A DNA stretch of 64,000 nt from Torymus aiolomorphi (lineage: Eukaryota > Arthropoda > Insecta > Hymenoptera > Torymidae), in assembly GCA_036365515.1 (NCBI GenBank), contig CM070873.1, forward strand, positions 259,319,575 to 259,383,574. The letters are read 5' to 3'. The position numbers and the translations under genes were made by a program. Below the pieces are notes generated by a model. The model saw nothing but the letters and a program-made list of their open reading frames with translations. It ran no database searches and was not told the DNA's origin. This document shows positions 28,015 to 40,500 of this stretch, piece by piece (the stretch's first letter is position 1; the number at the start of each line of letters is the position of its first letter).

Positions 28015-28213
28015 AAGTAGTTTACACCACTCTAACCTCAAAATCATAACTTTAATATGATTATTCGGCTCTCGTGGTGTAAAATACGGTACGACACTGG
28101 TGCGTAAGGTGATTTTTACCGCATTCGACTTTTCGCACTCGCTTCGCTCGTGCGAAAAATGTCTCTTGCGGTAAATAATCACCTTCCACACCCGTATCGT
28201 AATGTACTATTTC
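28015..28213 (+). repeat. Hairpin-structured repeat, copy 2
   Basis: Hairpin I pairs TTTACACCAC (28021-28030) with GTGGTGTAAA (28074-28083). Hairpin II pairs AAGGTGATT with AATCACCTT, TTTACCGCA with TGCGGTAAA and TTTTCGCAC with GTGCGAAAA. Stem bases differ from copy 1 but pairing is kept. It abuts copy 3. Confidence 0.85.
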
Positions 28214-28397
28214 CGCCTTTTAACCTCAAAATGCCATCTTAAATGTCATTTTGCGGCCTCGGACGGAAAAATACGTTACTGAAACGTGGACGTAAGAGAA
28301 TTTTTACCTCATGCGACTTTTCGACCTCGCTTCGCTCGGCCGAAAAACGTCGCATGAGGTAAATAATCCTCTTCCGCCCGTGTTAGTAATATACTAT
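28207..28397 (+). repeat. Hairpin-structured repeat, copy 3
   Basis: Most diverged copy. Hairpin I pairs TTTCCG with CGGAAA, with inner AAAATG/CATTTT. Hairpin II pairs TTTACCTCATGCGAC with GTCGCATGAGGTAAA, outer AAGAG with CTCTT, and TTTTCG with CGAAAA. The CTCGCTTCGCTCG core is retained. It ends ATACTATT. Confidence 0.85.
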
Positions 28398-28399
28398 TG

Positions 28400-29282
28400 A
28401 GTACATGAACTTTATTACAATTTACCAACTTTTCTAGGATCCCCTTTGTTACGTGTGAAGGGTAACTTTTAGTTCCCGGCCTCCCTGAGTTACGCACTCG
28501 GAGAGGTTGATTTTACGTGAAATAAGAAGTCGGAAGACAAGAATTATAAGTAAACTGTTGGTATTTATTCAATACTGAATTGCGCGAGAGAGAAGTGTGC
28601 TAATCGTGTGTTAGTGTACGTGCGCGGTACGGATGAGTGTCGTGATCGTGGCTGGGTAGCTTCCTCGTGGGTTGATGGGTGAGAACTCCGTCGTCGTTTT
28701 ATCTCGTTCTGAAGTCATCGTATCGACTATTCCTCTCTCATAGGTTCCCCGTCTTGACTTTATCTCGTATTCTCCGAATCCCCCACGGTAAAAAAAAGAT
28801 CGCTGTGGTAGCGAAAAAGCTGATTGTGATAGTGATTTTTTTTTTGCTACAGAAAAACAGCAAATTTTCATCGCTATCTCAATCAAGCTTTGAGTTCTGT
28901 GTAATTAGTGAAACTCAGTTGCAATGGTGACAATCTTCAACGCTATAGTAAATGAGTAAATTGTTGAAGTAACAAACAAGAACTGCTACCATAACTAAAT
29001 TCGTTACTACAGCATCGAAATTAATATTTGTGGTTATGATTACAATGTAACATGTATGTTTTATAGAAATATAAATAAAAACTATTCTTTTAATTGTAAT
29101 TTAAGGAATAAAATGAAAAAAAAGATCATTTGAAGGAAGGCGATCGAATTATCAAATCTGTATAGTATAATTTCAAACATTATGCAATTTCTCGTAAATA
29201 AATGTTGAAATGCAATTTAAAAATTTTGTATAAAGTAATTTATTTGAAGAATTTTATTTTTATAATACATGCTTAGTAACTA
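28400..29282. other. Intergenic DNA, no supported gene
   Basis: Short frames only. A GC-richer stretch at 28430-28790 is followed by AT-rich DNA up to the Tc1-like element. Confidence 0.35.
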
Positions 29283-29429
29283 TACAGTGCGTCTCATAAC
29301 TATAGAAACACCCACGTTTTACGTTATAAGTAGTTTATGTTTTTAAAAATGACAGAAAATCTCTACAAAACTTATTTGACATGTTAGAAATGAAGAATCC
29401 TGATGAATTATGTTGGTTAAAGGTATAAT

Positions 29430-29443
29430 ACACACACACGCAC

Positions 29444-29481
<38 letters not shown>

Positions 29482-29486
29482 ACACG
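29430..29486. repeat. (CA)n microsatellite
   Basis: CA repeat with a few CG and AA interruptions, inside the left arm of the Tc1-like element. Confidence 0.95.
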
Positions 29487-29623
29487 AACATTTTTTTTAT
29501 CAAAAAAAACGGATTTTAGCGCCAAAAGTCTTAAAACATGTTTTTGAACATTTTTTGTTTCAAAATTTTTTTCACCGTTACAAAGCTTCCTCTTTAAGGA
29601 AGCAAAAATTTCAGTTATTTCAA

Positions 29624-30722
29624 CACTGACAGAAAAACCCGGGGAAAAATTCCTATGTTGCTCTTGGAAGTTGCCCACAACTGCTTAAAATCGAAATATT
29701 TACTATCTTTTATATGAAAAAGTCCAATGTCATAAGTAAAACTTCCTATGCCAGCATAGTAAAAATTAACACGTGACTAATGGAACTTTATCTTTTGTAC
29801 ATTTTCCCAGGCTAGCATGGTAAAAATTGAGAGAGTTTTAGAGTAAGAATTCACACGTTCAATCGTAAACACCCCGCGAGTGCACGAAAAGTTGACCTCT
29901 TCAATGTCAAAATAGGAAAGATTCAGACAGATACATGTCAACAAACTCAATCCACCTTGGCAACATCGAGACAAAACACAAACGCTAAACGCAACAACTG
30001 AATGTGCCTTCTAATCCAACATACTTGTTTTTATTTTTTTTTTTATTTTTTATGATAAGACAATTTTTAAAATCATTGTTTATTTGTAATATTTTTAAGG
30101 AAGGTTGTGAAAAACCATTATATCGAAAATACAAATTCATTAATAAATAAATGAGCTTGTTTAATTTAAGGTATTGGTAATAGTTATAAAATGTTAAACA
30201 ATATTCTTAATATATAACATTTGTAATAAATTACGTTAAAATAGAGAATAATATTATTCGAGTTAAAGCATAATTTGTTATAAAATTAGCGCGCATAACT
30301 TACGTTTGGGGATATACAAGTTCCAAAATTTTGTAGGACATATGTCTTTTAGGTAAGTGGTTAGCGCTCCCGACTACCGTGCCAAGGGTTCCAGGTTCGA
30401 GTCTCGATGCCGTCAAAAATTTTTAATTTATTTAATAAATTTTCTTTAATCATGTTTAATTCAAAAATAACTTCTGTATTGTCTAAATATAATAATTATG
30501 TGTCTGATACTCGCTCCCCACTCCTTAAAAAAAAAAAAAGATGTAATAATTTTTTTCGTTCTTTAAAATCAGTTATAAAAAAATTCCCATGTTAGACTTG
30601 GAATTTTTCCTACGTGTATTGCAATTTCTGCTAAAAATCCGACATATGGTCGAGTTACGATTCCAACATGGTAATTTTTACATGACAACATAAGAATTTT
30701 TACCAGATTTTTTCTGTCAGTG
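29624..30722. mobile_element. Nested element with CACTGACAGAAAAA ends
   Basis: Inverted ends CACTGACAGAAAAA (left) and TTTTTTCTGTCAGTG (right) enclose 1.1 kb, inserted in the left arm of the Tc1-like element. The right arm of the host shows the uninterrupted sequence. No transposase recognised. A tRNA-like segment lies inside. Confidence 0.75.
30347..30413 (+). ncRNA. tRNA-like segment (possible SINE head)
   Basis: An A-box-like TAGGTAAGTGG is followed about 40 nt later by the B-box-like GGTTCGAGTCT (consensus GGTTCGANTCC, one mismatch). The acceptor and T stems do not pair well, so this is not a functional tRNA. A tRNA-derived SINE or decayed tRNA is more likely. Confidence 0.4.
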
Positions 30723-31035
30723 AAGTGATAATTTTTTGGTATCGGCACTTTACATTAATTTTTTATGAAACAACACAATTCAACTAGTTTAAAGTATAAA
30801 ATTTTATTTACTTTCACGAATTTATGAATATTTTGTTAATTATGGATCTAACGTGCTTCCTTTAAACATCTATGTATACGTTCTCGTTTAGCTTAAAATA
30901 ATTGTAACACTGTCGGTAATGCAGACATTTTCTTGATCTGCAGAGTCGTACGATGTAACGGAAGTTCTTTCGAACGAACGATTATTATTAAAGTTCTTCT
31001 TGAGATATTATTTTATTAGAATTAACACACACATA

Positions 31036-31182
31036 ATGCCGAGAGGCAAGTATTTAACTGATCACGAAAAGGAACGAATTCAAGCATTTCGTGAATCTGG
31101 ATTAAGTCTTCGAAAGATATCGCAAAAACTAAAAGGATCTGTCAAAATTATTCATAGTTTCTTAAAAAATCCTGAAGTTTAG
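31036..31182 (+). pseudogene. Tc1/mariner transposase, N-terminal fragment
   Basis: 48 codons from an ATG to TAG, starting MPRGKYLTDHEKERIQAFRE and continuing SGLSLRKISQKLKGSVKII. This is the first paired-domain-like helix-turn-helix of Tc1/Tc3-type transposases, which binds the element's own inverted repeats. Past the stop, a shifted frame still resembles the second helix-turn-helix (GGPKKRLRF, then LASNSTNNLNRIKN) until the nested insertion at 31355. The catalytic domain is absent. It cannot make an active enzyme. Confidence 0.8.
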
Positions 31183-31354
31183 GTACGAAAAAAACAGGTG
31201 GACCGAAAAAAAGATTACGCTTCGATTAAAACGACAAATTATTAATTTAGCTAGTAACTCTACCAACAATTTAAATCGCATCAAAAATTATTTTCCTGTC
31301 AAAATTTCTAAATCATCTGTACACCTAATGTAACTAACAAAATTATGGATTAGG

Positions 31355-32365
31355 CTTATGGATTAGGATGGGGTTGGTGTTACAAAAAAATTACTTGCTC
31401 TTTTTTTTTACGGGCTAATATAGCCGTGAGATTTGCAATCAGTATATCTGTGGCTTCCAGGAATAACGACCTAACCCACTTGGGGGTCAAAATTGAGTTA
31501 ACCCCGGAATTTATACCTTCTAACTACCCTTTTTCATATAGACTTGGTCCGGAAATCTGAAACGCGTTCAAAGAGCAAATATCAGCTAAGTGCATAACCA
31601 CTTAACTGCACCTGTGCCCGGAAAAACCACTTAACTGAATATTTATATTTAATTAAAAGCACCGTTTTGAAGTTAATACTACGCAATAAACAGATTATGA
31701 CATACCTATTTTTATAGCAACAAAGATCAAAGGTAATAGATAATAGAAGGTAACACAACAGCTTTGATTGCCGGGCGATGGGGCGAGTGTGCATAAACAG
31801 TAAACGAGTAACGTTCGGTATTCGGTTTACCGAATTCCGTTGACTTCACGCATATTCCGTTGGGAGGCACATGTGTGCAAATGAATATTTAAAAAAGAAT
31901 TCGTATTCTATGTTTTAAGTGTAGAAATAACTATGTTATTTATCTTATTTGAACAATTTCCCTAAACCACTTAACTGCACAGTTACCGGAATAACGACTT
32001 AGCTGCATTATTTTGTTTGTTTATACAAAGAATAAAAATGTATTCTAGCAGCTGATAGTGGGGTTCGAAAGATATTCGATACCTTTGTAAATGTTTACAT
32101 TGTTATGACTCATCTCGCGCATTTCGATCTTACATATGAAGTGTCATGACAAAAATTTTAAAACGTCGATTTCTCGAAAATACGTACAAGTGGGTTAGGT
32201 CGTTATTCCGGGAAGCCACAGATATATCGCTCAAAAATTTTGACTCGTTAGCTCGTGCTAACGTACAAGCCTGAAGAGGGTGGCAGACCAAGCCGACGAA
32301 ACGTCGCTTTACAAAAAAAGAGCAAGTCATTTTTTTGTAACACCAGCCCCATACTGATCCATAAG
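31355..32365. mobile_element. Nested inverted-repeat element, about 1.0 kb
   Basis: The ends CTTATGGATTAGGATGGGGT (left) and the near-complement (right) continue as inverted repeats of over 100 bp, including ACTTGCTCTTTTTTT and CGACCTAACCCACTT. It lies within the Tc1-like element. No open frame of note. Confidence 0.75.
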
Positions 32366-32876
32366 CAACATTTAAATATTAAAAATATTCATAAATTCAT
32401 GGAAGTAAATAAATTGTATATTTTAAACTAGTTGAATTAAAAAATTAATGTAAAGTATCGATAGAAAAAATTATCACTTGAAATAATTGAAATTTTTGAA
32501 AATGTTTCTATAGTTATGAGACAGCAAAATTTATAATTATTTTTTTTTTAAGAAAGCAAATAAAACATTATTTCCGCGGCTTATTATACCTTTAACCCGT
32601 GTAATTCATCAGGATTCTTCATTTCTAACATGTCAAACAAGTTTTGTACAGATTTTCTGTGATTTTTAAAAACATAAACTACTTATAATATATAAGATGT
32701 GGGTGTTTCTATAGTTACGAGACGCACTGTATAAGAATTGCCATTGCTTATAGTATAAATATTTAACATCATTGAATCGTACAAAAAGTTAACATTAGTC
32801 GAAAAATATTCATCAGATTCGCATACCTCGCATGCATATAAATGATTATAAAAACCTAATGTGGATAATAAAGTCC

Positions 32877-35235
32877 CTACAAATAATGGTGCATTATCGA
32901 TAATGAGTATTTTTCTAATGATACCGAAGGTAGGTAGAAAATTACTGTACCAGCCAATACAATTACTGATTCCAGTTTGTATTCTGTACCTTTAAAGTCA
33001 ATACTTTTTACAAATTCGTACGTGTTATTCATATCTGTACCGACTGTGCAGACAATTTCTAAATTTATTATAGCTTTCACAATCTTTAAGTTTACTATGT
33101 ATTGATTCTCTTTTAGAAAATTGGGGCATTATATACTCTATTTTAAACGTGTTACTAACACAGAGTTGATGTCGTTTAGCTGCTGTTTTTGGTAAGTTTA
33201 TTCTGTTAGTTGTATTACATGATCTTTTTACCTCTTGATGTTTCGACTCCAATCTTGTACATGAAAATAAGATAAATCGTCCACACATTTTGAATACTCG
33301 TGGATAATGTAATAGATGGTGCATTTTCGGTTTTAAATTACCTTTTGATAGTTTGATGTATAAAGCATTGTGCTCTTCAACAAATACTGTCAAAGATTCA
33401 GAAATATTTTTGGATAATAGTCTGGCTATTGTAATATTTATAATTTCTCTCAATAATATGTACAAATTCCAAAGTTTATCCTCTTCTGGGATAAAATCTC
33501 CGATTAATAAACCAAAAAGTTTAATAAAAGTTAACATTTCTTGAGCTGTCATTTTTAATTTTGTACTATTTAGGTGCTCTTCTTTTGTACATTGAGGTAA
33601 ATTTTTTTGTGTTGTTTTATAATTAAGGACGCTCTTGCACGACAATACAGTTTGTGCGCTCAGCGAGAGCACAAACTATACCAAACACGTCGTTCTGTCT
33701 CTCTCGCTCTCGTGCACGTCGTCTGCTATTTGTGTTCATAATCATGAATTAAAGGAAATTTCCCACGGCTACGTACAATTTACAAGGTGTGGTTTGAAAG
33801 GGGAAGCTGCAATCTTTATGCCATATGTTTTTTACTGGTCAAACATTTGATCCCTTTTCAGAAATACTCGACTTAACCTATTTTTTCCCGTCGTCCCATA
33901 AGAGTACATGTAAAAGATGACAACTTCAAACGTTAATTTCTCAAAATTTTCCACGGTTATAGGGGAAAATAAAAGTACCACAAGATTCCGCACATCTTGA
34001 ACTATTGAAAATGTTATATCCCAGTTCGTAAATTTTCATGCAAGAGCGTCCTTAAAGGATACAAGTCTTTCATTTAAAATTTCCAAACTAAAGTACTTCA
34101 CTTCATAAATATAGTACCTTAGTAAAAGAATAATGTCAAAGTGACACACTCCTTCTAAAATATCATGCATAACATCGACAGCATAATTATCAGAAACATG
34201 GGTAAGTTTTGATACTATTGAATACGCATTCACTTTTGATTCCAGTCAACTTGACGTTGTCTAAATTCAAATCTTTTTCATAACTTTCAAGAGAACGTAG
34301 TAAAGATGCATCTTCAAGGTATTGCGTTTTTTTAATTAATGCTGGAGTTTTGCAAAATCTACAAACAAGCGCATTGTGGAAACCTTCAGTAAATCCGAGA
34401 ATTCCGTGAAGGCCCAGGTTATCTCCTAAAATCAAAGCCAGTACAAAATGTACTCTTATATCTCCTTTCGATCTTGTTCGAATTACTTTACCATCTTTTT
34501 CTAGTAAATTTAATTTATCAATTAAGGGTCTAAAAGTAGCTCTGTTTCCATATTTTACTCTATCTTTCGTATTGAAAAGCTGCACTAATATAATTTTTTT
34601 AAAGATGATTGGCATTCCGGTGGTAAGCATGCTAATATTGCATACACTGCTCCTAATTTACCAGAATGAGCTTCGAGCGGATTATTCGGCTCAAAATCAT
34701 CGTAATAAATATACAGTGGAAAAACTGTTTCATTATTTTTAAAATTTTCCATCTTTTTTTCCACAGTGTACATTGCATTATATTTTTAACATTATTTTCA
34801 TTATTTTTAAAACTATCAATATATGGCAATTTACACAATTTCAAAGGAATTTAGCAATTCTATTAACATTATTAGACTGTTTTTTAATGGAACGTATTGT
34901 CCGCAAACTTGAACAATCTTTCTGTGATATTTTTTATTAACCTTTTTTCTTGCGAGCTTAGTAACAACGACGTATGGTTTTGGAGCATTGTAAAAATGTG
35001 ACTATTCAAAGTTTTGTTTAGCCTTGTATTGCGTTGATAAATTTAAGAGAGAGTTTTCTAGTTTATTAAAAATATCATGTAAAACTACATTAAAACACCC
35101 ATTTGATTCAAAGACATTGAGATTTTGAAATTTGTATCCTGCGTAACCTACAGGCTGAACCATTTGATATTTTTTAATAGGATATGGGTCAAAATCTTTG
35201 ATTTTTATATCTTCTTTGACTGAAGCTATTCGCAT
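32877..35235 (-). pseudogene. CACTA/EnSpm (TNP2-like) transposase, decayed
   Basis: Minus-strand pieces, N- to C-terminal: 35235-35002, about 34844-34585, 34630-34190, 34233-34056, 33622-33025 and 33080-32877. Blocks FPLYIYYDDFEPNNPL, KLGAVYAILACLPPE, LALILGDNLGLHGILGF, RFCKTPA, DVMHDILEGV, LKPKMHHLLHYP and LESKHQEVKR follow the order seen in TNP2-like transposases of arthropod genomes. The acidic residues typical of a DDE catalytic core are suggested, not proven. At least three frameshifts (near 34600, 34210 and 33050) and a MITE insertion (33627-34051) break it. Family assignment is from recall of the pattern. Confidence 0.65.
33627..34051. mobile_element. TTAA-flanked MITE inserted in the transposase gene
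   Basis: TTAA at 33623-33626 and 34052-34055 flanks inverted ends GGACGCTCTTGCA. The element is 425 bp and non-coding, with an inner hairpin (TTTGTGC...GCACAAA near 33650-33677). Dropping it with one TTAA would leave the interrupted transposase frame open across the site, which confirms its boundaries. Confidence 0.88.
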
Positions 35236-36880
35236 CTCTTAATTTTTCCAATTAATATTTTTGACTTTAAAATCGTTCTACAGTACAAATATTAGTCACC
35301 ATAACAACTTTTTTTGTTCTAGATGCAAACTTTTTTGCTAACCCTATTTAGCAAACTATGATTCGTTGTCAGGATCAAATTATTTTTTACCGTGGCCGAA
35401 TGAACCCGCGACACCGGTTGCGTCGCTTTTTATATCCTCGATTCAGTGTCTCCCACTTTCCTAATTAATCATAGGTGGGGATCGGCTGCACGTAGAACTT
35501 CGTTTTTCCGCTGGCGCCGATTTCACATTTTTTGACCGCTCGACCGATTTGACCGATTCTGGTTTCCTCGTGCCACAGTGGTGGCGCAGTGCCGAATGTT
35601 CTCGACACTTCGAATGCTGAATCGCGTATTTATTTGTATAACCGAACTCGCGCGTGAAATGCTTCCACACGTAACACCTTTTTTCAATTAACTTTGAGCG
35701 TGGTGTAAATGTTTGGGGGTGGTGTTGATGTGGTGTCAGATATTTTTTTTAAATTGAGAATTCTTCTCTCTCTTAAAAAAACGATGGCCGGATGTTGAGA
35801 AGCACTTAAAGAGTGATTTTGATTGGTCTGTAAGGAATAGACGCGAAAATTCGCTACTTCCGCTACATTTTAATTTTTGAAATTGAATTTTTATTCTTAA
35901 CTATTTAAAACTAACTAATTAAATCAAATTAGAATAAAAAGATTAATTTTGTCATGCTTTGAAAAATGATCTGATTATCCTATCATTGAAATCAATTAAA
36001 ATGAAATCATAATGAAAAATTATATATTCATAACCTAAAAAACAAATTAGTACACGCGTCGCGCATTTGGATTTTGCTAGTTAAAATAAACAAATTAGCG
36101 TGAGTGGTGAGTGCGAGTGTAAGTGTGAGATTAGTATCTTAGCTAATTTTAAGTTTTAGTTATAAGTCTTATTTTGTACGACCTGGCTATGCCAGCGATC
36201 TTTTACGTTTTTCACGGCAATAGTCACTCTCGTGTATTTTATTTTCTAGTCAACTAAAATTTTCTAGTCATCTATGATATCACTAATTCTAGTCTTTGAC
36301 TTACTTTTCAGTATTATTAGATATTAAGAATTTGACTGTAATATTATGCATTTCAAAATAGATTCAGAGCATCTAGTTGACTATGCCAAACTCATATTGT
36401 ATTTTATAGATTTTATTTTATTGTATTATATGCACAATTTATTTGTATTTATACTTATACACGATTTATTCAAGAATATTTGTATATACCGTTTGTAAAT
36501 GACATTTATTTACAATAAAAAAGACTATTCTATTCTAAATGAGTATACGTAAATAAAGGTGTGGTCGGCGGACCGAAGGGGGGGGGGGGTGGTAGTATCC
36601 TTTCAATTACGAAACACCATAATTTTTGTAATATACTTTTGGTGAAATCAATTTTATCAGTTTCACCAACCGATTAACTGAAATAGTTTCAAATCCACCT
36701 CTATACCTATATAAAAAAATCAATTAATTATTGTCTTGAATTGACATATCGCTCTTAAATAATTCATGTTCGATAAAATATTATTACAGTCAACACGCTT
36801 AACACGCTCCATCCAACAACCTTCTTCACATGGCAGCAAAAAATCTGACTCCCGCCTATATTTCACAATTAATTTACACC
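35236..36880. other. Intergenic DNA, possible retroelement 3' tail
   Basis: No supported gene. A stretch near 36060-36535 ends in AATAAAAAAGACTATTCTATTC, like a retroelement 3' tail, but no reverse transcriptase is visible. A G run (36580-36591) lies just after it. Confidence 0.3.
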
Positions 36881-38520
36881 ACGCCAATAATTATTTAACA
36901 CTGATATACACGCATTCATCTTAATTAAACTCTCCTCTCCCATCCACATACCAATGTACACAATATACACATTCCCTCACCGTATAACAAGCAAACACGC
37001 GTCCTCAAGGCCCGGCAAAAATTCACGCGCCGCGGAAGAAGACTGCAACAATGCAACGCAGCACGTGAAATCCGGAATCGAATCCGCCCGCCACCGGCGC
37101 GTTCCACTTCTCCGTACTGCTGTATCTCGCAAAAAAGACGCATGCGAGCGCGCGCTGAGTCGCTCGTTCATAAAGGCGCGCGACCCCCGACCCAGAATGG
37201 TATCGCTCACCCCTATATGTATATATGTGCATGTGGTGTATATATATAATAGAAAATTGATCGTAGATGCGTAATAGAGAACGCGAGTCTAGCAAAATCT
37301 TCACGGGCTTCCGCGTTTATAAAGCACGTGGCGCAGAAAAGAGTGAGATTGGATTGCAGATGCGGTGGAAGTATACGGTACTTTTTTTTTTTTATTTCTG
37401 GGTGTGACGATGTATGTAGAGAGAGTATTGAGTAGAGATAAGGTTTTGAGAGTAGATTCTTTAATCGCCGTTTTAAAATGGCAATTTTGAGAACGATATC
37501 GTATCGAGCTTTTTTGCGCTAGGATGATGATATATGTTTACTTTTCAATAATTGGGTTAAGAAATTCGCGGGTATCGGAGCGGAAAAAAAACTCTTACCT
37601 CCACGAAACCTCGGCATAACGTAATATCGCATTTTTATTTAGACTATGCGTTTGGGCGTTTTTTTTAATACATTGCACAAAATATATTTTTAAAACCTTG
37701 CATTCTCACACAGGGCTCGCGACATTATCAGGAAGTCGATTTTCCACTCATCGACGGTGAGAAAATCATATAGAGTTATTAGCGCGTTTATATAATGTAC
37801 AGCCGCCTTATCTGCCCGACAACAAAGTAACAAAGTTTCAGATTAAATACAAATATGTACTCAGAGCTTGATAATAACCGCACGAGGCTTCGCTCGTTAT
37901 AACTATGTACAGAAGCGCATAAAATGCAAGGATTTGTTCATCGCTCACTCGCGCGCGGCGACGGCGAGTGCACGAGATATTGTGCTTTATCGGCGCTTTT
38001 ATAAATCTTCGCCGCCGTTGGGATTTTTCTCAACTGGAAAAAGAATTTTCAAAACTCTTTAATCGCCGCTTGACAATTGGATGATTTACGACGGACGTCA
38101 TAACTATGCACAACAAGGAAACTCGATTCTTCGTAATTGCGGCGAACGAACGGCAGTTATTTCGAGAGATGAAGAGCCCCCGTTGATATGGGGATATTGA
38201 ATTGGCATTGAAAAAATGTGTCACTCGACGGTTCTTCAAATTTATGCGTCCCGGAGAATTTTCATTTTGTTTTTGAACCGCGTGAATTTATGAAAATTCA
38301 TTTGAAAAACAACGTCGCTTTAGATTCCTTAATCGGTCCGATTACAAAGTCATTTCAACTTTGAAGACATCGTCTGAAGATTGCAACACTTCAAAGGCAG
38401 ATAAGATATTACTTGACTTATCAATTTTGATCTTTGAAGTTTTCCATTTTTTCTTTCTACTCAATACATCATAAAACATAAGTAATTCATCGAACAATTC
38501 TGAATATTTTATTTAACATC
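36881..38520. promoter_or_regulatory. CpG-rich islands separated by AT-rich DNA
   Basis: A CpG-rich island at about 36980-37330 and a weaker one near 37880-38030, with AT-rich DNA between. No splice-bounded exon is visible. Candidate regulatory islands by composition only. Confidence 0.3.
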
Positions 38521-38599
38521 CCCCAAAAATTGGCTCCTTCCTGTTTTAAACCCCCCCAACGACAATCAATTACCCTAACACGCGCAAAATCACGACCCC

Positions 38600-39600
38600 G
38601 CTCGCCATTCAAAAGCCCCTTTTCCCCCAACTAATCACCCCACGCACTTGCCTCTCTTACTCTCCAAATTGGCCCGACGAGGGCGTGCTTCATTAAAAGT
38701 CGAGCGTGAAAAAAGAGTCGCCCGCGCGCACTCGCATCGCGAGGGGTTAAAGTGGCGTTACCTCCACACTCCACATACAGACAAGGGGGAGAGAGGGACA
38801 GAGAGCGTCCAGCATATAGAGTTACACAGGCGCGCTCAAGGAATGCCCCGGCGCTTCCGGCCCGGAACCCTGAGGTTTGCCGGTCTAACGATCAGAGCGG
38901 CGCACATACACACCATTACATGCGTGAGCGTGTAACAGCGATATCTATATGTATGTAAATGTATATAAGACACTATATGTGTGTGTGTATGCGCTCGGGT
39001 GATTTCACGCGCGGCGAAGCGCGGAAACGAGCTCCGGGATTTTCGTTTCATAAATCAGCGCTCGCGAATACGTTTATCGCGCAGAGGTGGCGCCCCGTGT
39101 GCGATATGCGCGCGCGCGAGAATTGAAGAAAGAGAAGAGAGGTTCGAGGTGTTGTTGCATGTGCTGGGGACCGAAGTCGACGGCGACGGCCTGTGATAAG
39201 GATTTTATTGAGGAAAGAACGTGGGATGGAACGCATTATCGGCGCTTTGGGAGACTGAAAGTTTTATTTTTATACGGGATGTGTGTCCTTTCTCGACAGA
39301 GAGATAAAAGGTTATTAGCACGACGAAAAGGGTTATCGATGGAATGGTAGCGCTGCCGTTGTTGCGCAAAATAGGATAACATTTCTTGTTTGCGTGTAAC
39401 ATGGTGATGGTTTGTAACGATGATCTTTCTTCTTTTTTTTCGGTATCATTGGTCGGTAGAGGTCGTAGGGATGACGTTTTGTAGGAAAAATAAATGTCTC
39501 GGTATCGCGAACTTTGAACGAAATGTTGTGGCGGTGATTGCGCGGTGACCGACTATGATGAAAATAAGTCGGGATATTGCTTTGGAGTTTTGGTAGCTTG
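38600..39600. promoter_or_regulatory. CpG-rich island with a TGGCGCC site
   Basis: GC-rich block with CGCG tracts, GT runs and a TGGCGCC motif near 39087, matching the Brinker/Mad-type core. No exon supported. Confidence 0.3.
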
Positions 39601-40500
39601 TTGAAAGACCGCGAAGTATCGTATAATTGGCAGATTTTATTTTGTTAATCTTTTTATAATGACCTAGATATGAAATACGTAAAAATTTGTTGGTAAAGTG
39701 TAATTAAAAATAAGTAAGTCAAGTGAAAATGTAACAATAAGCTTCTCTTTGGTCCCGTGACAAAATTTTTATTTGCTGTGATTTATTAAATATAGATCGA
39801 CAAACATACGTTTGCAAACAATTTTTTTCACGCGATTCACGTTTCTTAAACAGCCGAAGCTACGAGACTAAAGCAGGCAGTTACAGTCGCTCCTCTTTTA
39901 TACACAAATTTCCTAAGTCCGTGACGTAGCGCGTTGAACTTGTTTCGCCACCGTGGCTTGTAATCAGCAAATTTTTACGAACTGTGACATAACGCACGAT
40001 TAGGTCATAGCACTATTTTAGTATAATCTATAGCGATAAGGGAGAGTTGGATCGATCCAGTTAGCGAGTCTGGATTTGGTAAGATTTTCGGCTAGAGCAT
40101 ATATGCAAGTCGTGTAACTGAGTTGAGAAGAATGATCGTTAAATTTATTTTTTTGAATCTATATTAGTGATTAATCGTTCTAAAAATACACGTCGACATA
40201 CATTTTAAGTGCAACATTGCAAGAGTTCTCGTATTTTGATTATTGCGGGACATTATGATAACATTTTTTCAATAATAAATTAGTATTAATGATTTCAACA
40301 AAATTACATGAAAGTTTACGTAACAGATAACACTTTTATTTTTTTAAATACATAATACGTATAAATATTGCAAACATTTTTAGTATTTATCTATTCTAAA
40401 CTATACCATTAACTAATTGAGAAATTTTTTAAAAAACAACCCAAACTTGCGTTTTAAAGATAGATCAGGACCATAAATAAATTTTCCCAATCCATTCTAA
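39601..40500. other. AT-rich DNA, nothing recognised
   Basis: AT-rich, no coding or repeat signature seen. Confidence 0.35.

Larger units (their letters stand above)
29285..32729 (+). mobile_element. Tc1/mariner-type element with long inverted repeats and nested insertions
   Basis: TA at 29283-29284 and 32730-32731 flanks inverted ends starting CAGTGCGTCTCATAACTATA. The arms remain recognisable for about 450 bp once the inserts are set aside. Two insertions, 29624-30722 and 31355-32365, interrupt it; without them it would be about 1.33 kb, the usual size of this superfamily. It contains the N-terminus of a Tc1-type transposase but no room for the DDE/D catalytic domain, so it is non-autonomous. 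Confidence 0.85.

Noticed and set aside
32265..32310. Hammerhead-ribozyme-like core (CTGAAGA ... GACGAAACGTCG)
   Set aside because: The CUGANGA and GAAA boxes are present, but stem II is poor and no partner for stem III was found nearby.
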